DNA of 64,000 bases from an uncultured Clostridia bacterium. GTDB lineage: Bacteria > Bacillota > Clostridia > Christensenellales > Borkfalkiaceae. Shown in pieces: positions 17,043 to 24,412 of the stretch. A program made the position numbers and the translations under genes. The notes beneath the pieces are model-generated. The model saw only the letters and a program-made list of their open reading frames with translations, made no database searches and had not been told where the DNA came from. Position 1 is the first letter of the stretch; every line of letters begins with the position of its first letter. The stretch is taken from positions 37,638 to 101,637 of the forward strand of contig CALVMB010000003.1 of NCBI GenBank assembly GCA_944341895.1, in the 5' to 3' direction.

Positions 17043-18236
17043 TTATTTTTGTACACTGTTGATCGGGTAGGTCGGAGCGGCGGGGCGGACTTCGGTCTCC
17101 CCGTCCGCCGTTCGCTTATAGACGGCGGGCAGATCGCGGCTCAAAAACAGGTAGATGCCCTCCGTCACCGAGTAGGCGCCCGCGTTCGCGAACACGAGCA
17201 GATCCCCCGTCCGCACGCCGCCCAGCGGACAGTTGCGCACGAGCACGTCCGCCACCGTACACAGCGAGCCGCAGACCGTCCAGCATTGTTCCCCTTCCCG
17301 CGCGGGGATACAGCGAAGGTACGGACGTTTCATCGCCATCGTCTGCCCGTAATAGTTGAGGTGGTTGATCCCGCCGTCCACGAGGCAATAGGAGACGCCT
17401 TCCGTCCGCTTGCAGTCGACGACGCGCGTGACATATTCGCCGCAGGGCGCGGCGATGTAACGCCCCAGTTCCGCGACCGCCGCGCGGGAAGGAAAGCGAC
17501 GGCGCAGTTCCTGCGCGAGGTCGGCGGGCGCCATGGACGCGGGCGCCGCGCCCTCCTCAAAATATGCGACGCTCAGCCCGGGTCCGTACTCGACGCGCAC
17601 GGGATCGAAGCCCGCTTCCCTGCGCAGGCGGGCGAGCGCGCCGCTCAGGCGGTCGAGGTCCGCCGTCACCGCCGCCGCCCCTTTCTGCGTGCCCGCATAG
17701 TACTGTACCCCTTCGACGTGCAGGCGCGCGCTCTGCCGCGCGGCGAGCGCGCCCAGCGTCTGTTCGTCCATGCCGAACTGGTTTCCGCTGCTCAGACGCA
17801 GGCACAGGCGCAGGCGCAATCCGTATTCGGCGGCGAGGCGGGCAAACAATTCGTACTGCGCGGGCGATTCCACCGTATACAGCGGCCGCGCGCCGTATGT
17901 ATCCAGGGCGCGCCGCACGTCCGCCTCCGCCTTGCATACGCCCGAATACACGACCTGCCCGCCGCGGATTCCCTCGCGCATGCAGATCTCCGCCTCTCCG
18001 GGCGAACACACCTCGAAGGCATCCGCGTGCGCCGCGAGGTCGGGAACGAGGAAGGGGTTCGCTTTCACGGCATAGCAGATGCCGATCTCGCCGAATGCCG
18101 CCCGCAGTGCCGCGATGCGCCTGTGCAGGGCTGGGATGTCGAATATGTATGCGGGCGTCGAACGCAGAAACGCGTACCTGTTTTCCGTTCCGATCATGTC
18201 AGATGCTCCTCCCGCAGTGTTTTCCGTTCCGATCAT
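17043..18236 (-). CDS. PLP-dependent decarboxylase, LysA/BtrK-like (fold type III)
   Basis: A 397-residue member of the diaminopimelate/ornithine decarboxylase 2 family. The PLP lysine is in CYAVKANP (residue 58 from this start), with CSPGEAEI, a DPVRVEYGPGLS segment, a changed ELGRYIAAPCGEY (EPGR in most relatives) and CGSLCTVADVL near the C-terminus, where LysA usually has GPxCESxD. It lies between the ligase and carrier-protein genes. BtrK of butirosin synthesis, from the same family, decarboxylates glutamate bound to a carrier protein; a similar reaction is inferred here. ATG 18236 overlaps the ligase stop (ATGA), but ATG 18197, in a duplicated initiation region, is equally possible. Confidence 0.85.
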   Translation of the reverse strand: MIGTENTAGGASDMIGTENRYAFLRSTPAYIFDIPALHRRIAALRAAFGEIGICYAVKANPFLVPDLAAHADAFEVCSPGEAEICMREGIRGGQVVYSGVCKAEADVRRALDTYGARPLYTVESPAQYELFARLAAEYGLRLRLCLRLSSGNQFGMDEQTLGALAARQSARLHVEGVQYYAGTQKGAAAVTADLDRLSGALARLRREAGFDPVRVEYGPGLSVAYFEEGAAPASMAPADLAQELRRRFPSRAAVAELGRYIAAPCGEYVTRVVDCKRTEGVSYCLVDGGINHLNYYGQTMAMKRPYLRCIPAREGEQCWTVCGSLCTVADVLVRNCPLGGVRTGDLLVFANAGAYSVTEGIYLFLSRDLPAVYKRTADGETEVRPAAPTYPINSVQK

Positions 18237-18256
18237 GTCATGTACTCCTCCCGCAG
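18179..18256. repeat. 39-base tandem duplication of a translation-start region
   Basis: Copies at 18179-18217 and 18218-18256 differ at about four positions. Each carries, on the minus strand, a GGGAGGAG Shine-Dalgarno and an ATG reading MIGTEN, so the decarboxylase has two equivalent starts 39 bases (13 codons) apart in frame. The right copy also holds the end of the ligase gene. Confidence 0.9.
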
Positions 18257-19738
18257 TTTTTTGCGGTCGATCTTGCCGTTCGCCGTCAGGGGCAGGGCGG
18301 GCAGGTGCACGAAGCGGTGCGGCACCATGTACGGCGGAAGTTTGCGCCGCAGCGCCTTTGCCGCCGCCGCGCTCTCGCCGCCGTGGCAGAACGCCCAGAT
18401 CTTTTCGCTCGGCGCGTCGTACAGGCAGACGGCGCGTTCCACGCCGCCCTCCCCCTGCAACGCCGCCTCGATCTCGCCCAGTTCGATGCGGTGCCCCATA
18501 TGCTTGATCTGAAAATCCTTCCTGCCGACGAAGCACAGGTCGCCGTTCTCGTCCCGATAGCCGATGTCGCCCGTGCGGTACACCGTTTCCAGATAGGCGG
18601 GATTGAGCGGATTCTGCACGAAGGCGCGCGACGTCTGTTCGGCGTTGCGGTAATAGCCCGCCGAAACGGACGTGCCCGACACGCAGATCTCGCCCTGCCT
18701 GTTTGCCTCGGTGACGGCATTCCCCTCTTCGTCCAGCAGGAACACCCGCTCGTTGGGGAACGGCCTGCCGATGGGTACCGCACTGCCCGCGAACTCGCCT
18801 TCGCCCAGCACATAATAGGTGCAGTTGCAGGTGATCTCGGTGGGACCGTACAGGTTGACAAAGGTCGCGCGCGGGAGATGCCGCTTCCATTCGTTGAGGT
18901 GGTTGACGGGCATCGCCTCGCCGCTGAACAGCACCTTGCGCACCCGTTCGGGCACTTTGTATTCAAAGGCATGGTACCCCGACAGGATGCACAGCGCCGA
19001 GACCGCCCAGACCAGCGTCGTGACCTTGCGCTCGCACAGATAGTCGAGCAAGGGCTGCGGAAAAGAGAATTTTGCCTTGGGGATGATCTCGAGGGTGGCG
19101 CCGCATTTGAGGCAGGAATAGATGTCCTTGACCGAAACGTCGAAATCGAAAGGCGCCTGGTTGCCGAACACTTCGTCCGCGCCGAACCCGAACACATCGG
19201 TGAATTCCTCGATAAAATCGATGACGGCGCGGTGCGGCACCGCGATGCCCTTGGGTTCGCCCGTCGAACCGCTGGTGAACAGGACATACAGCGGGTCGGC
19301 GTCGATGTGCCCCGCGCGGATGCCGCGCAAAAGCGCCTCGTCCGCCGCGGCGCCGCACTGCGAATAGAGCAGGACGTTCTCCGCCGCGGGCGGGAGCAGA
19401 CGTTCGCACCCGTCCTGCACCAGGATGAGCGGCGAACCCAGCGTGCGCAGGATGCTCTCCCGCCGCGCCTGCGGATGCAGAGGGTTGAGCGGGACATAAA
19501 AACAGCCCGCATACACACAGCCCAGGAACATGGCCAATGTCTGCACCCCTTTCGTTCCCAGCACGGCGACGGGGGTGCGCGGCGGCACCGCCTGCGCGAT
19601 GCGCGTGCCCGCACGCATTGCGCGTTCGCGCAGTTGCGCATAGGTGCATGCCTCGGTCTCGTCCGCCGCGGCGCGTTTGTCCGCATGCGCGAGCGCGCTG
19701 TGTTCGAGGTATTCCAATACGTTTTTGATACGGCTCAT
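18233..19738 (-). CDS. Amino-acid adenylating ligase, DltA-like
   Basis: A 501-residue stand-alone adenylation enzyme that should activate an amino acid with ATP and load it on the nearby carrier protein. Motifs in order: YVLFTSGSTGEPKG (151-164), FDFDVSVKD (197-205, with Asp200 where DltA and amino-acid-activating A domains hold the substrate amino group), VLFSGEAMPV, NLYGPTE, TVYRTGD, and the C-terminal NGKIDRKKL with its catalytic lysine. It resembles D-alanine:carrier ligases most, but the substrate may differ given the decarboxylase next door. ATG 19738 overlaps the preceding stop by four bases. Confidence 0.9.
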   Translation of the reverse strand: MSRIKNVLEYLEHSALAHADKRAAADETEACTYAQLRERAMRAGTRIAQAVPPRTPVAVLGTKGVQTLAMFLGCVYAGCFYVPLNPLHPQARRESILRTLGSPLILVQDGCERLLPPAAENVLLYSQCGAAADEALLRGIRAGHIDADPLYVLFTSGSTGEPKGIAVPHRAVIDFIEEFTDVFGFGADEVFGNQAPFDFDVSVKDIYSCLKCGATLEIIPKAKFSFPQPLLDYLCERKVTTLVWAVSALCILSGYHAFEYKVPERVRKVLFSGEAMPVNHLNEWKRHLPRATFVNLYGPTEITCNCTYYVLGEGEFAGSAVPIGRPFPNERVFLLDEEGNAVTEANRQGEICVSGTSVSAGYYRNAEQTSRAFVQNPLNPAYLETVYRTGDIGYRDENGDLCFVGRKDFQIKHMGHRIELGEIEAALQGEGGVERAVCLYDAPSEKIWAFCHGGESAAAAKALRRKLPPYMVPHRFVHLPALPLTANGKIDRKKLREEYMT

Positions 19739-20706
19739 TCCTTTCCTCCTTCCCGCAGGATCTCTTCGTAGCGGCGCAGATCCTCTTTCCACGTCGCATA
19801 GGCGGGGTCTTCGCGGCGGTCGGCAAGCGCATACCGCCCTTTGAGATAGGCACCCAGGTAGTGCGAGACCTTGCGCGCGCCGCTGTAATTGAGGTGGTCG
19901 CCCTTGTCGCGCGTGTCCGTCTTCCAGTCGAATGCCATTTCTTCCAGCCGCTGGTTGAGGTCGATGAAATCCAGCCCGTGCCGTTCCGCGTACCCGCGGA
20001 CGGCGTTGTAGCGGCTGCCGTCCCACACGACGAGCGAAGGCACTTCGAGCAGCAACAGCGAAATTTTTTTCTTCTCGCAGAGCAGGCGGACGCGCTCGAG
20101 CGACTGCATCTGTTTTTTGCCGATCTCGTACACCGTTTCCGTCTTTTCGAAGCGCTTTTTGCCCTTATACGGGCGCACCGACGCGTTGTAGTAAAAGCCT
20201 TTGGTCGCACTGCGCCCGCCCGCATCCCTGCCGCCGAACCAGTGCTTCCAGCGCCAGTGATTTTTCAGCACGGGGAAAACGCCGTACAGCAGGCGCTCGG
20301 CGGAATTGCGCGCGACGGTCACGTTTTTGTCGTAGAACAACTGATCCACTTCAAACACGACGACGGAGGGCGTCTGCTTTTCCGTCAGCGCGCGCAGCCA
20401 GTGTTCGGATTCCCACGGAAGTTGCGCGGGCTGTGAACAATCGTACGAAGTAAAGCCGTAATCCCTGTACATTTCCATGGGCGAGATCGCGCTGTATACA
20501 CCGCTGTGCCCGAAAAACAGGACGTCCAGCGAGTTTTGCGGTTCCTCGAACACGCGGACGGACTCCTGCGAGCGCGTCTGCGCGCGCCGCACCGTCGCTT
20601 CGGGGCGGACAAGGTACGCCGCGCCGTGCAACAGCCCGATCAACAGCACGAAAAAGATGCAGGCTTTGAGGATGCGCCGCACGCGCGGCGAGACGTGTCT
20701 TTCCAT
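19735..20706 (-). CDS. DltD-like SGNH-fold membrane protein
   Basis: A 323-residue protein with one N-terminal membrane segment (about residues 12-33, ACIFFVLLIGLLHGAAYLV) and an outside SGNH-like domain: the serine block FFGHSGVYSAI and the C-terminal DKGDHLNYSGA with Asp and His. This layout matches DltD and related proteins that act after an MBOAT acyltransferase to place the acyl group on its final polymer. An AAGGAG Shine-Dalgarno precedes ATG 20706. The gene lies 17 bases after the MBOAT gene and overlaps the ligase by four bases. The final acceptor is unknown. Confidence 0.78.
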   Translation of the reverse strand: MERHVSPRVRRILKACIFFVLLIGLLHGAAYLVRPEATVRRAQTRSQESVRVFEEPQNSLDVLFFGHSGVYSAISPMEMYRDYGFTSYDCSQPAQLPWESEHWLRALTEKQTPSVVVFEVDQLFYDKNVTVARNSAERLLYGVFPVLKNHWRWKHWFGGRDAGGRSATKGFYYNASVRPYKGKKRFEKTETVYEIGKKQMQSLERVRLLCEKKKISLLLLEVPSLVVWDGSRYNAVRGYAERHGLDFIDLNQRLEEMAFDWKTDTRDKGDHLNYSGARKVSHYLGAYLKGRYALADRREDPAYATWKEDLRRYEEILREGGKE

Positions 20707-20722
20707 CGCAGATCTCCTTGGT

Positions 20723-22261
20723 TCAGAAATTGCCGTAAATGAAGGGCACAACGGCGTATGCGTCGCCGTATGCGCCGAACAGGACGAGGAACACCGCCAC
20801 CCCGAGATAGGACGCCCACCGCACGGGCAGGACCGCCTCTCCCACTTTTTCGCGCACCGAGATGCCGCGTTCCTGGCAGATGCCGACCGCGAGCATCAGC
20901 CCCAGCCCGACCAGCGCGATGATCCATTCCCTGAGATCCAGCCCCAGCGAAGCGAGCGTGCCGCCGTACGGGCGGAACACCGACGAGAAGATGATCCACG
21001 CGTCGCCCAGCGTGTTCGCGCCGAAAATGGTTTCGCCGACGAAGATGATGAGCAGCGTGCGCAGGTGGCGGAAGAGGTTCAGCGCGCGGTTTTCGGGCGA
21101 GATCCCGCACTTTGCATACACTTTTTTGAAGAGCGGTTCGCACAGCATGCCCGCCGAAATGATGACGAAATAATACATGCCGTACACGATGTATTTCCAT
21201 TCGGGACCGTGCCACAGCCCGTTGCAAAGCCAGACCGCGAGCAGCGCCGCAAGCGTGGGAAACATCTTGGTGAAGTGGTTTTTGCGGATCTTTTTGAGTT
21301 TGCCGCCCGCCGCGATCACGCGCGGGTTGAGCGCCACGGTATAGAACACATATTCTTTGAGCCATGCGCCCAGCGTGATGTGCCAGCGCTGCCAGAATTC
21401 CTGCGCGCTCTTCGCAAAAAACGGGCGGCGGAAATTTTCGGGCAGGCGCACGCCGAACAATTCGCCGCTGCCCAGCGCGATGTCGATGAATCCCGAAAAA
21501 TCGGCGTACAGTTGCAGGGTATAGCAGAGGATGAACAGCACGCTCGCATACCCGCCGAACTGCGCGGGCGCGTCCCCCACCGTCTTGACCAGCAAATACA
21601 GGCGGTCGGCGACGACGATCTTTTTGAACAGTCCCCACAGGATGCGCTGGACACCGAACAGAACGCCGCGGTAGTCGAATTCGTGCCCCTCGCACAGTTC
21701 GCCCGCCGTCTGCCCGTAGCGGCAGATGGGGCCTTCGAGGATGAGGGGGAAGAAACACAGGAACAGGCACAGTTTTCCGAAGTTGCGCTCGGGCGCGAAC
21801 CTGCCGCGGCCGATATCCACCATGTACCCGACCGCCGAGAGCGTATAAAAGGAAATGCCCAGCGGCAGGACGAGGCGCAGCGCGGGAAGGCGGACCTGCG
21901 CCCCTGCCAGCGACAGGAGGGAATTGAACGTTTCCCCGAAAAAGTTATAGTATTTCAAAAATCCGAGCACAGCGAGGTTGAACGTCACCGTCAGGGCGAC
22001 GAAAATTTTGTTGTTGCGTTTGCGCCGCCGCGCCGCCCTCTCTTCCTCCCACTCCGCCGCGGGACGGACGAGAAAGCGGGCGGAAAAGTACACGCTCGCC
22101 GCCGTCGCCAGCACGAACACGACGAGATAGGTGCTTGCAAGAACATAGAACAAGAGGCTGAACGCGAGCAGGACGATCCACCTGCCCCGCTTGGGCACAA
22201 GGTAATAGACAAGCACCGCCGCCGCCAGCACGGCAAAATAGATCAGCATGACCGTGTTCAT
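20723..22261 (-). CDS. MBOAT-family acyltransferase (DltB/AlgI-like)
   Basis: A 512-residue polytopic membrane protein. Conserved MBOAT features are LGISFYTLSAVGYMVDI, PICRY, the DFSGFIDIALGSG helix, the RWHITLGAWLKEYVFY block, and the active-site histidine in NGLWHGPEWKY. It should take an acyl or aminoacyl group from the carrier protein across the membrane. It is the first gene of the cassette. Its ATG directly follows the T-tract of the hairpin at 22262-22318, and the only Shine-Dalgarno-like stretch (GGAGGG) lies within that hairpin, so expression may be gated there. A start slightly inside the frame (MLIYF) is also possible. Confidence 0.9.
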   Translation of the reverse strand: MNTVMLIYFAVLAAAVLVYYLVPKRGRWIVLLAFSLLFYVLASTYLVVFVLATAASVYFSARFLVRPAAEWEEERAARRRKRNNKIFVALTVTFNLAVLGFLKYYNFFGETFNSLLSLAGAQVRLPALRLVLPLGISFYTLSAVGYMVDIGRGRFAPERNFGKLCLFLCFFPLILEGPICRYGQTAGELCEGHEFDYRGVLFGVQRILWGLFKKIVVADRLYLLVKTVGDAPAQFGGYASVLFILCYTLQLYADFSGFIDIALGSGELFGVRLPENFRRPFFAKSAQEFWQRWHITLGAWLKEYVFYTVALNPRVIAAGGKLKKIRKNHFTKMFPTLAALLAVWLCNGLWHGPEWKYIVYGMYYFVIISAGMLCEPLFKKVYAKCGISPENRALNLFRHLRTLLIIFVGETIFGANTLGDAWIIFSSVFRPYGGTLASLGLDLREWIIALVGLGLMLAVGICQERGISVREKVGEAVLPVRWASYLGVAVFLVLFGAYGDAYAVVPFIYGNF

Positions 22262-22318
22262 AAAAAAACCGCCGCCCTCCCGTGTATTACACCTGAATAA
22301 CACGGGTGAGCGGCGGTT
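22262..22318 (-). terminator. Terminator or attenuator between the anti-sigma gene and the MBOAT gene
   Basis: Nested inverted repeats: outer arms AACCGCCGC (22268-22276) and GCGGCGGTT (22310-22318), inner arms CCGTGT and ACACGG with flanking AT pairs. On the minus strand seven T follow (22268-22262) and the MBOAT ATG comes at once. It would end the sigma/anti-sigma transcript, and its 3' arm covers the MBOAT Shine-Dalgarno, so read-through and unfolding would both be needed for MBOAT expression. Confidence 0.82.
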
Positions 22319-22332
22319 TGTCCACGCCTTTT

Positions 22333-23049
22333 TCAAAAACTGTATACAATTTCTTCCAGAACGGAATAGACGATCTGTTCGTCTACAGTATAAATTTCGA
22401 AATAATAGGAATATACGTCGTATTCGAAGAACGCATATGTGTGCCCCGTTTCCTCGTCCGCCGCGATGTACAGCAAAAGTTCCTGCGCCTCGTAGTTATC
22501 TTCGATGTTTTGGTAGCCGCCCAGTTCTTCGAGCGAGAACCCATCCGTCTCGATGTACAGATCGACGATGACCCCGAACGAGACGTACTGCACATAGTAC
22601 AGGATGATGTCCCCCTCGTACTCCTCATAGTACGGGGACTGTTCGCCGAGACCGTACTCGTCGTATTCGCTGACCGCGTCCGACTGCACGAAGGGCAGGA
22701 AGGATTTCCCTTCAAAAGACGTCGTGCCCGGCACCTTATTCAGTTGCGAGAAATCGAGCGAAACTTTGGAACCGCCCCAGGGAACAAGCAGCCAGAGCAG
22801 AAGCGCCAGCACGATGAGCAGACAGACGGCGCCCGCAACGGAAATGCCGATCTTTGCCCTGCGGCCGCGCATGCCGCCTCCCCCGCCCGCGCCTGCCGCG
22901 GCGGGCACGGCCTCTGCGACGGGCACCGCCTGCGCCGCGGGCGAAAGCGCACGCTTCGCCGCCGCCGTGACCCGCTCGTCCGGCAACTTTGCCTGTTCGG
23001 TATACGATCGGAACAGTTCGCCGATCCTTTCGTCTTTGCGCTCCTTCAT
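22333..23049 (-). CDS. Membrane anti-sigma factor-like protein with an acidic, tyrosine-rich outer domain
   Basis: A 238-residue protein of unknown family. It has a charged cytosolic N-terminus (residues 1-35, KERKDERIGELFRSYTEQA), an Ala/Pro/Gly linker, one membrane segment near residues 70-92 (GISVAGAVCLLIVLALLLW) and an outer domain of about 140 residues very rich in Asp, Glu and Tyr. It follows an ECF sigma gene by 36 bases, which is the usual anti-sigma position, and the small N-terminal domain plus one membrane pass fits that role. No zinc-binding HCC motif is seen. What the outer domain senses is unknown. Confidence 0.7.
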   Translation of the reverse strand: MKERKDERIGELFRSYTEQAKLPDERVTAAAKRALSPAAQAVPVAEAVPAAAGAGGGGGMRGRRAKIGISVAGAVCLLIVLALLLWLLVPWGGSKVSLDFSQLNKVPGTTSFEGKSFLPFVQSDAVSEYDEYGLGEQSPYYEEYEGDIILYYVQYVSFGVIVDLYIETDGFSLEELGGYQNIEDNYEAQELLLYIAADEETGHTYAFFEYDVYSYYFEIYTVDEQIVYSVLEEIVYSF

Positions 23050-23085
23050 GGCACACCCCTTCTGCCTAAACAACACCGTTTTCCC

Positions 23086-23631
23086 TCAGTTTGTCCACGC
23101 CTTGTCCAACTTTTCTTTCATCGACCGCTCCGCCCGCAAGATCGCCTTGGATACGTACGATTTGGACTTATGCTTTGCCTTGCCGATCTCGCGCACCGTC
23201 ATATCCAGAAAGTACTTCATATAGATGAGATCGCGCTCTTCCGCGGTCAGTTCCGCCATGAGTTGCTCCACCAGAAGGACGTTTTCCGTCTTTTCCTCGA
23301 ACCCGCATTCCGCCGCGCTGTCGAACTCGCCGGGGCTCAGCCACGCGCGGCCGCGGACGCTTCGCGCGTAGTTGAGCGCCGTATTGCGCACGATGCGGCA
23401 CACCCACGCATAGCCGTTGGTACCGCGGCGGTATTTGCCGATGTTCTGCACGATCTTGAGAAAACTCTCCTGTACGGCGTCCTCGGCCGTCGCCTCGTCG
23501 TGCAGCACCCCGCGCGCCACGAACAGCATCGTCCTGCCCATCCAGCGATACAAAAGATCGACGCCCGCTTCCTGCCCTTCGGCGATCAGCCCCAGCGCAT
23601 ATTCGGTTTTTTCACGCAATTGAGAGTCCAT
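23086..23631 (-). CDS. ECF-type RNA polymerase sigma factor
   Basis: A 181-residue sigma-70-family factor. Region 2 shows LLYRWMGRTMLFVARGVLHD and AEDAVQESFLKIVQNIGKY, and region 4 shows LTAEERDLIYMKYFLDMTVREIGK with a helix-turn-helix ending KSYVSKAILRAERSM. The ATG at 23631 follows a strong promoter; the longer frame runs through that promoter and is not used. It should direct core RNA polymerase to a small regulon, released when the next gene's product is inactivated. The neighbouring Dlt-like cassette is a likely but unproven target. Confidence 0.9.
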   Translation of the reverse strand: MDSQLREKTEYALGLIAEGQEAGVDLLYRWMGRTMLFVARGVLHDEATAEDAVQESFLKIVQNIGKYRRGTNGYAWVCRIVRNTALNYARSVRGRAWLSPGEFDSAAECGFEEKTENVLLVEQLMAELTAEERDLIYMKYFLDMTVREIGKAKHKSKSYVSKAILRAERSMKEKLDKAWTN

Positions 23632-23661
23632 ACGTCCGCTTTTGTAAGAGAAATTTTTGCC

Positions 23662-23690
23662 ATTATACCATACAAAGCGGGACGTGTAAA
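23662..23690 (-). promoter_or_regulatory. Promoter of the ECF sigma gene
   Basis: On the minus strand, TTTACA (23690-23685), 17-base spacer, TATAAT (23667-23662). It is a housekeeping-type promoter, so no separate auto-regulated ECF promoter is apparent. Confidence 0.88.
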
Positions 23691-23709
23691 GCGAACGGAG
23701 GAACAGAAA

Positions 23710-23759
23710 TGCCGCGCAGCGGCGCGGCATGCAAACGGGACCGCCGCAGCGGTCCCGTT
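23710..23759 (-). terminator. Hairpins downstream of upp
   Basis: A strong stem AACGGGACCGC/GCGGTCCCGTT (23734-23744 and 23749-23759) lies 11 bases past the upp stop, followed by a second stem TGCCGCG/CGCGGCA (23710-23730). Only a short T-run follows each, so termination may be partial. Confidence 0.65.
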
Positions 23760-23769
23760 CCTTTTTCTG

Positions 23770-24408
23770 TTATTTTGTCCCGAAGAGGCGGTCGCCCGCG
23801 TCGCCCAGCCCGGGCAGGATGTACCCGTTCGCGTTGAGTTCGCGGTCGAGGGTGGAGACGTACACGCGCACGTCGGGATGTTCGCGCGCCACCCGCTCGA
23901 TGCCTTCGGGCGCGGCGATGATGGACATCATCTTGATGTTTTTGCAGCCGCGCTTTTTGAGCGCATCCAGCGCGTCGCACGCCGAGCCGCCCGTGGCGAG
24001 CATGGGATCGACGAGGATGACCGTCTTATTCTCGATGCCGTCGGGAAGTTTACAGTAATATTCCTGCGGCTCGAGCGTCTCCTCGTTGCGGTACATGCCG
24101 ATGTGCCCGACGCGCGCGGTGGGAAACACCTTGTGCACGCCGTTGACCATGCCCAGGCCCGCGCGCAGGATGGGAACGATGGCAACGCTCTCCTCGGGGA
24201 TGCGGTACTGCGTCGTCTTTTCCAGCGGCGTTTCCACTTCTACGGGGACGAGTTGCACGTCATCCATGCACACGTACGTCATGATCTGGGTGATCTCTTC
24301 CACCAATTCGCGGAATTCCTTCATGCCCGTGTTCTTGTCGCGCAGAATGGAGATCTTATGCTTGATGAGCGGATGATCGAAAATAAAGACGTTGGAATAT
24401 TTTTTCAT
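23770..24408 (-). CDS. upp: Uracil phosphoribosyltransferase
   Basis: Converts uracil and PRPP to UMP. The 212-residue protein has the PRPP loop [18 protein letters not shown] and the uracil-binding C-terminus [18 protein letters not shown], plus the family start [20 protein letters not shown]. The ATG at 24408 has an AAGGAG Shine-Dalgarno and lies four bases after the uraA stop, so the two genes form a transport-plus-salvage operon. Confidence 0.97.
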   Translation of the reverse strand: MKKYSNVFIFDHPLIKHKISILRDKNTGMKEFRELVEEITQIMTYVCMDDVQLVPVEVETPLEKTTQYRIPEESVAIVPILRAGLGMVNGVHKVFPTARVGHIGMYRNEETLEPQEYYCKLPDGIENKTVILVDPMLATGGSACDALDALKKRGCKNIKMMSIIAAPEGIERVAREHPDVRVYVSTLDRELNANGYILPGLGDAGDRLFGTK

Positions 24409-24412
24409 TGCC

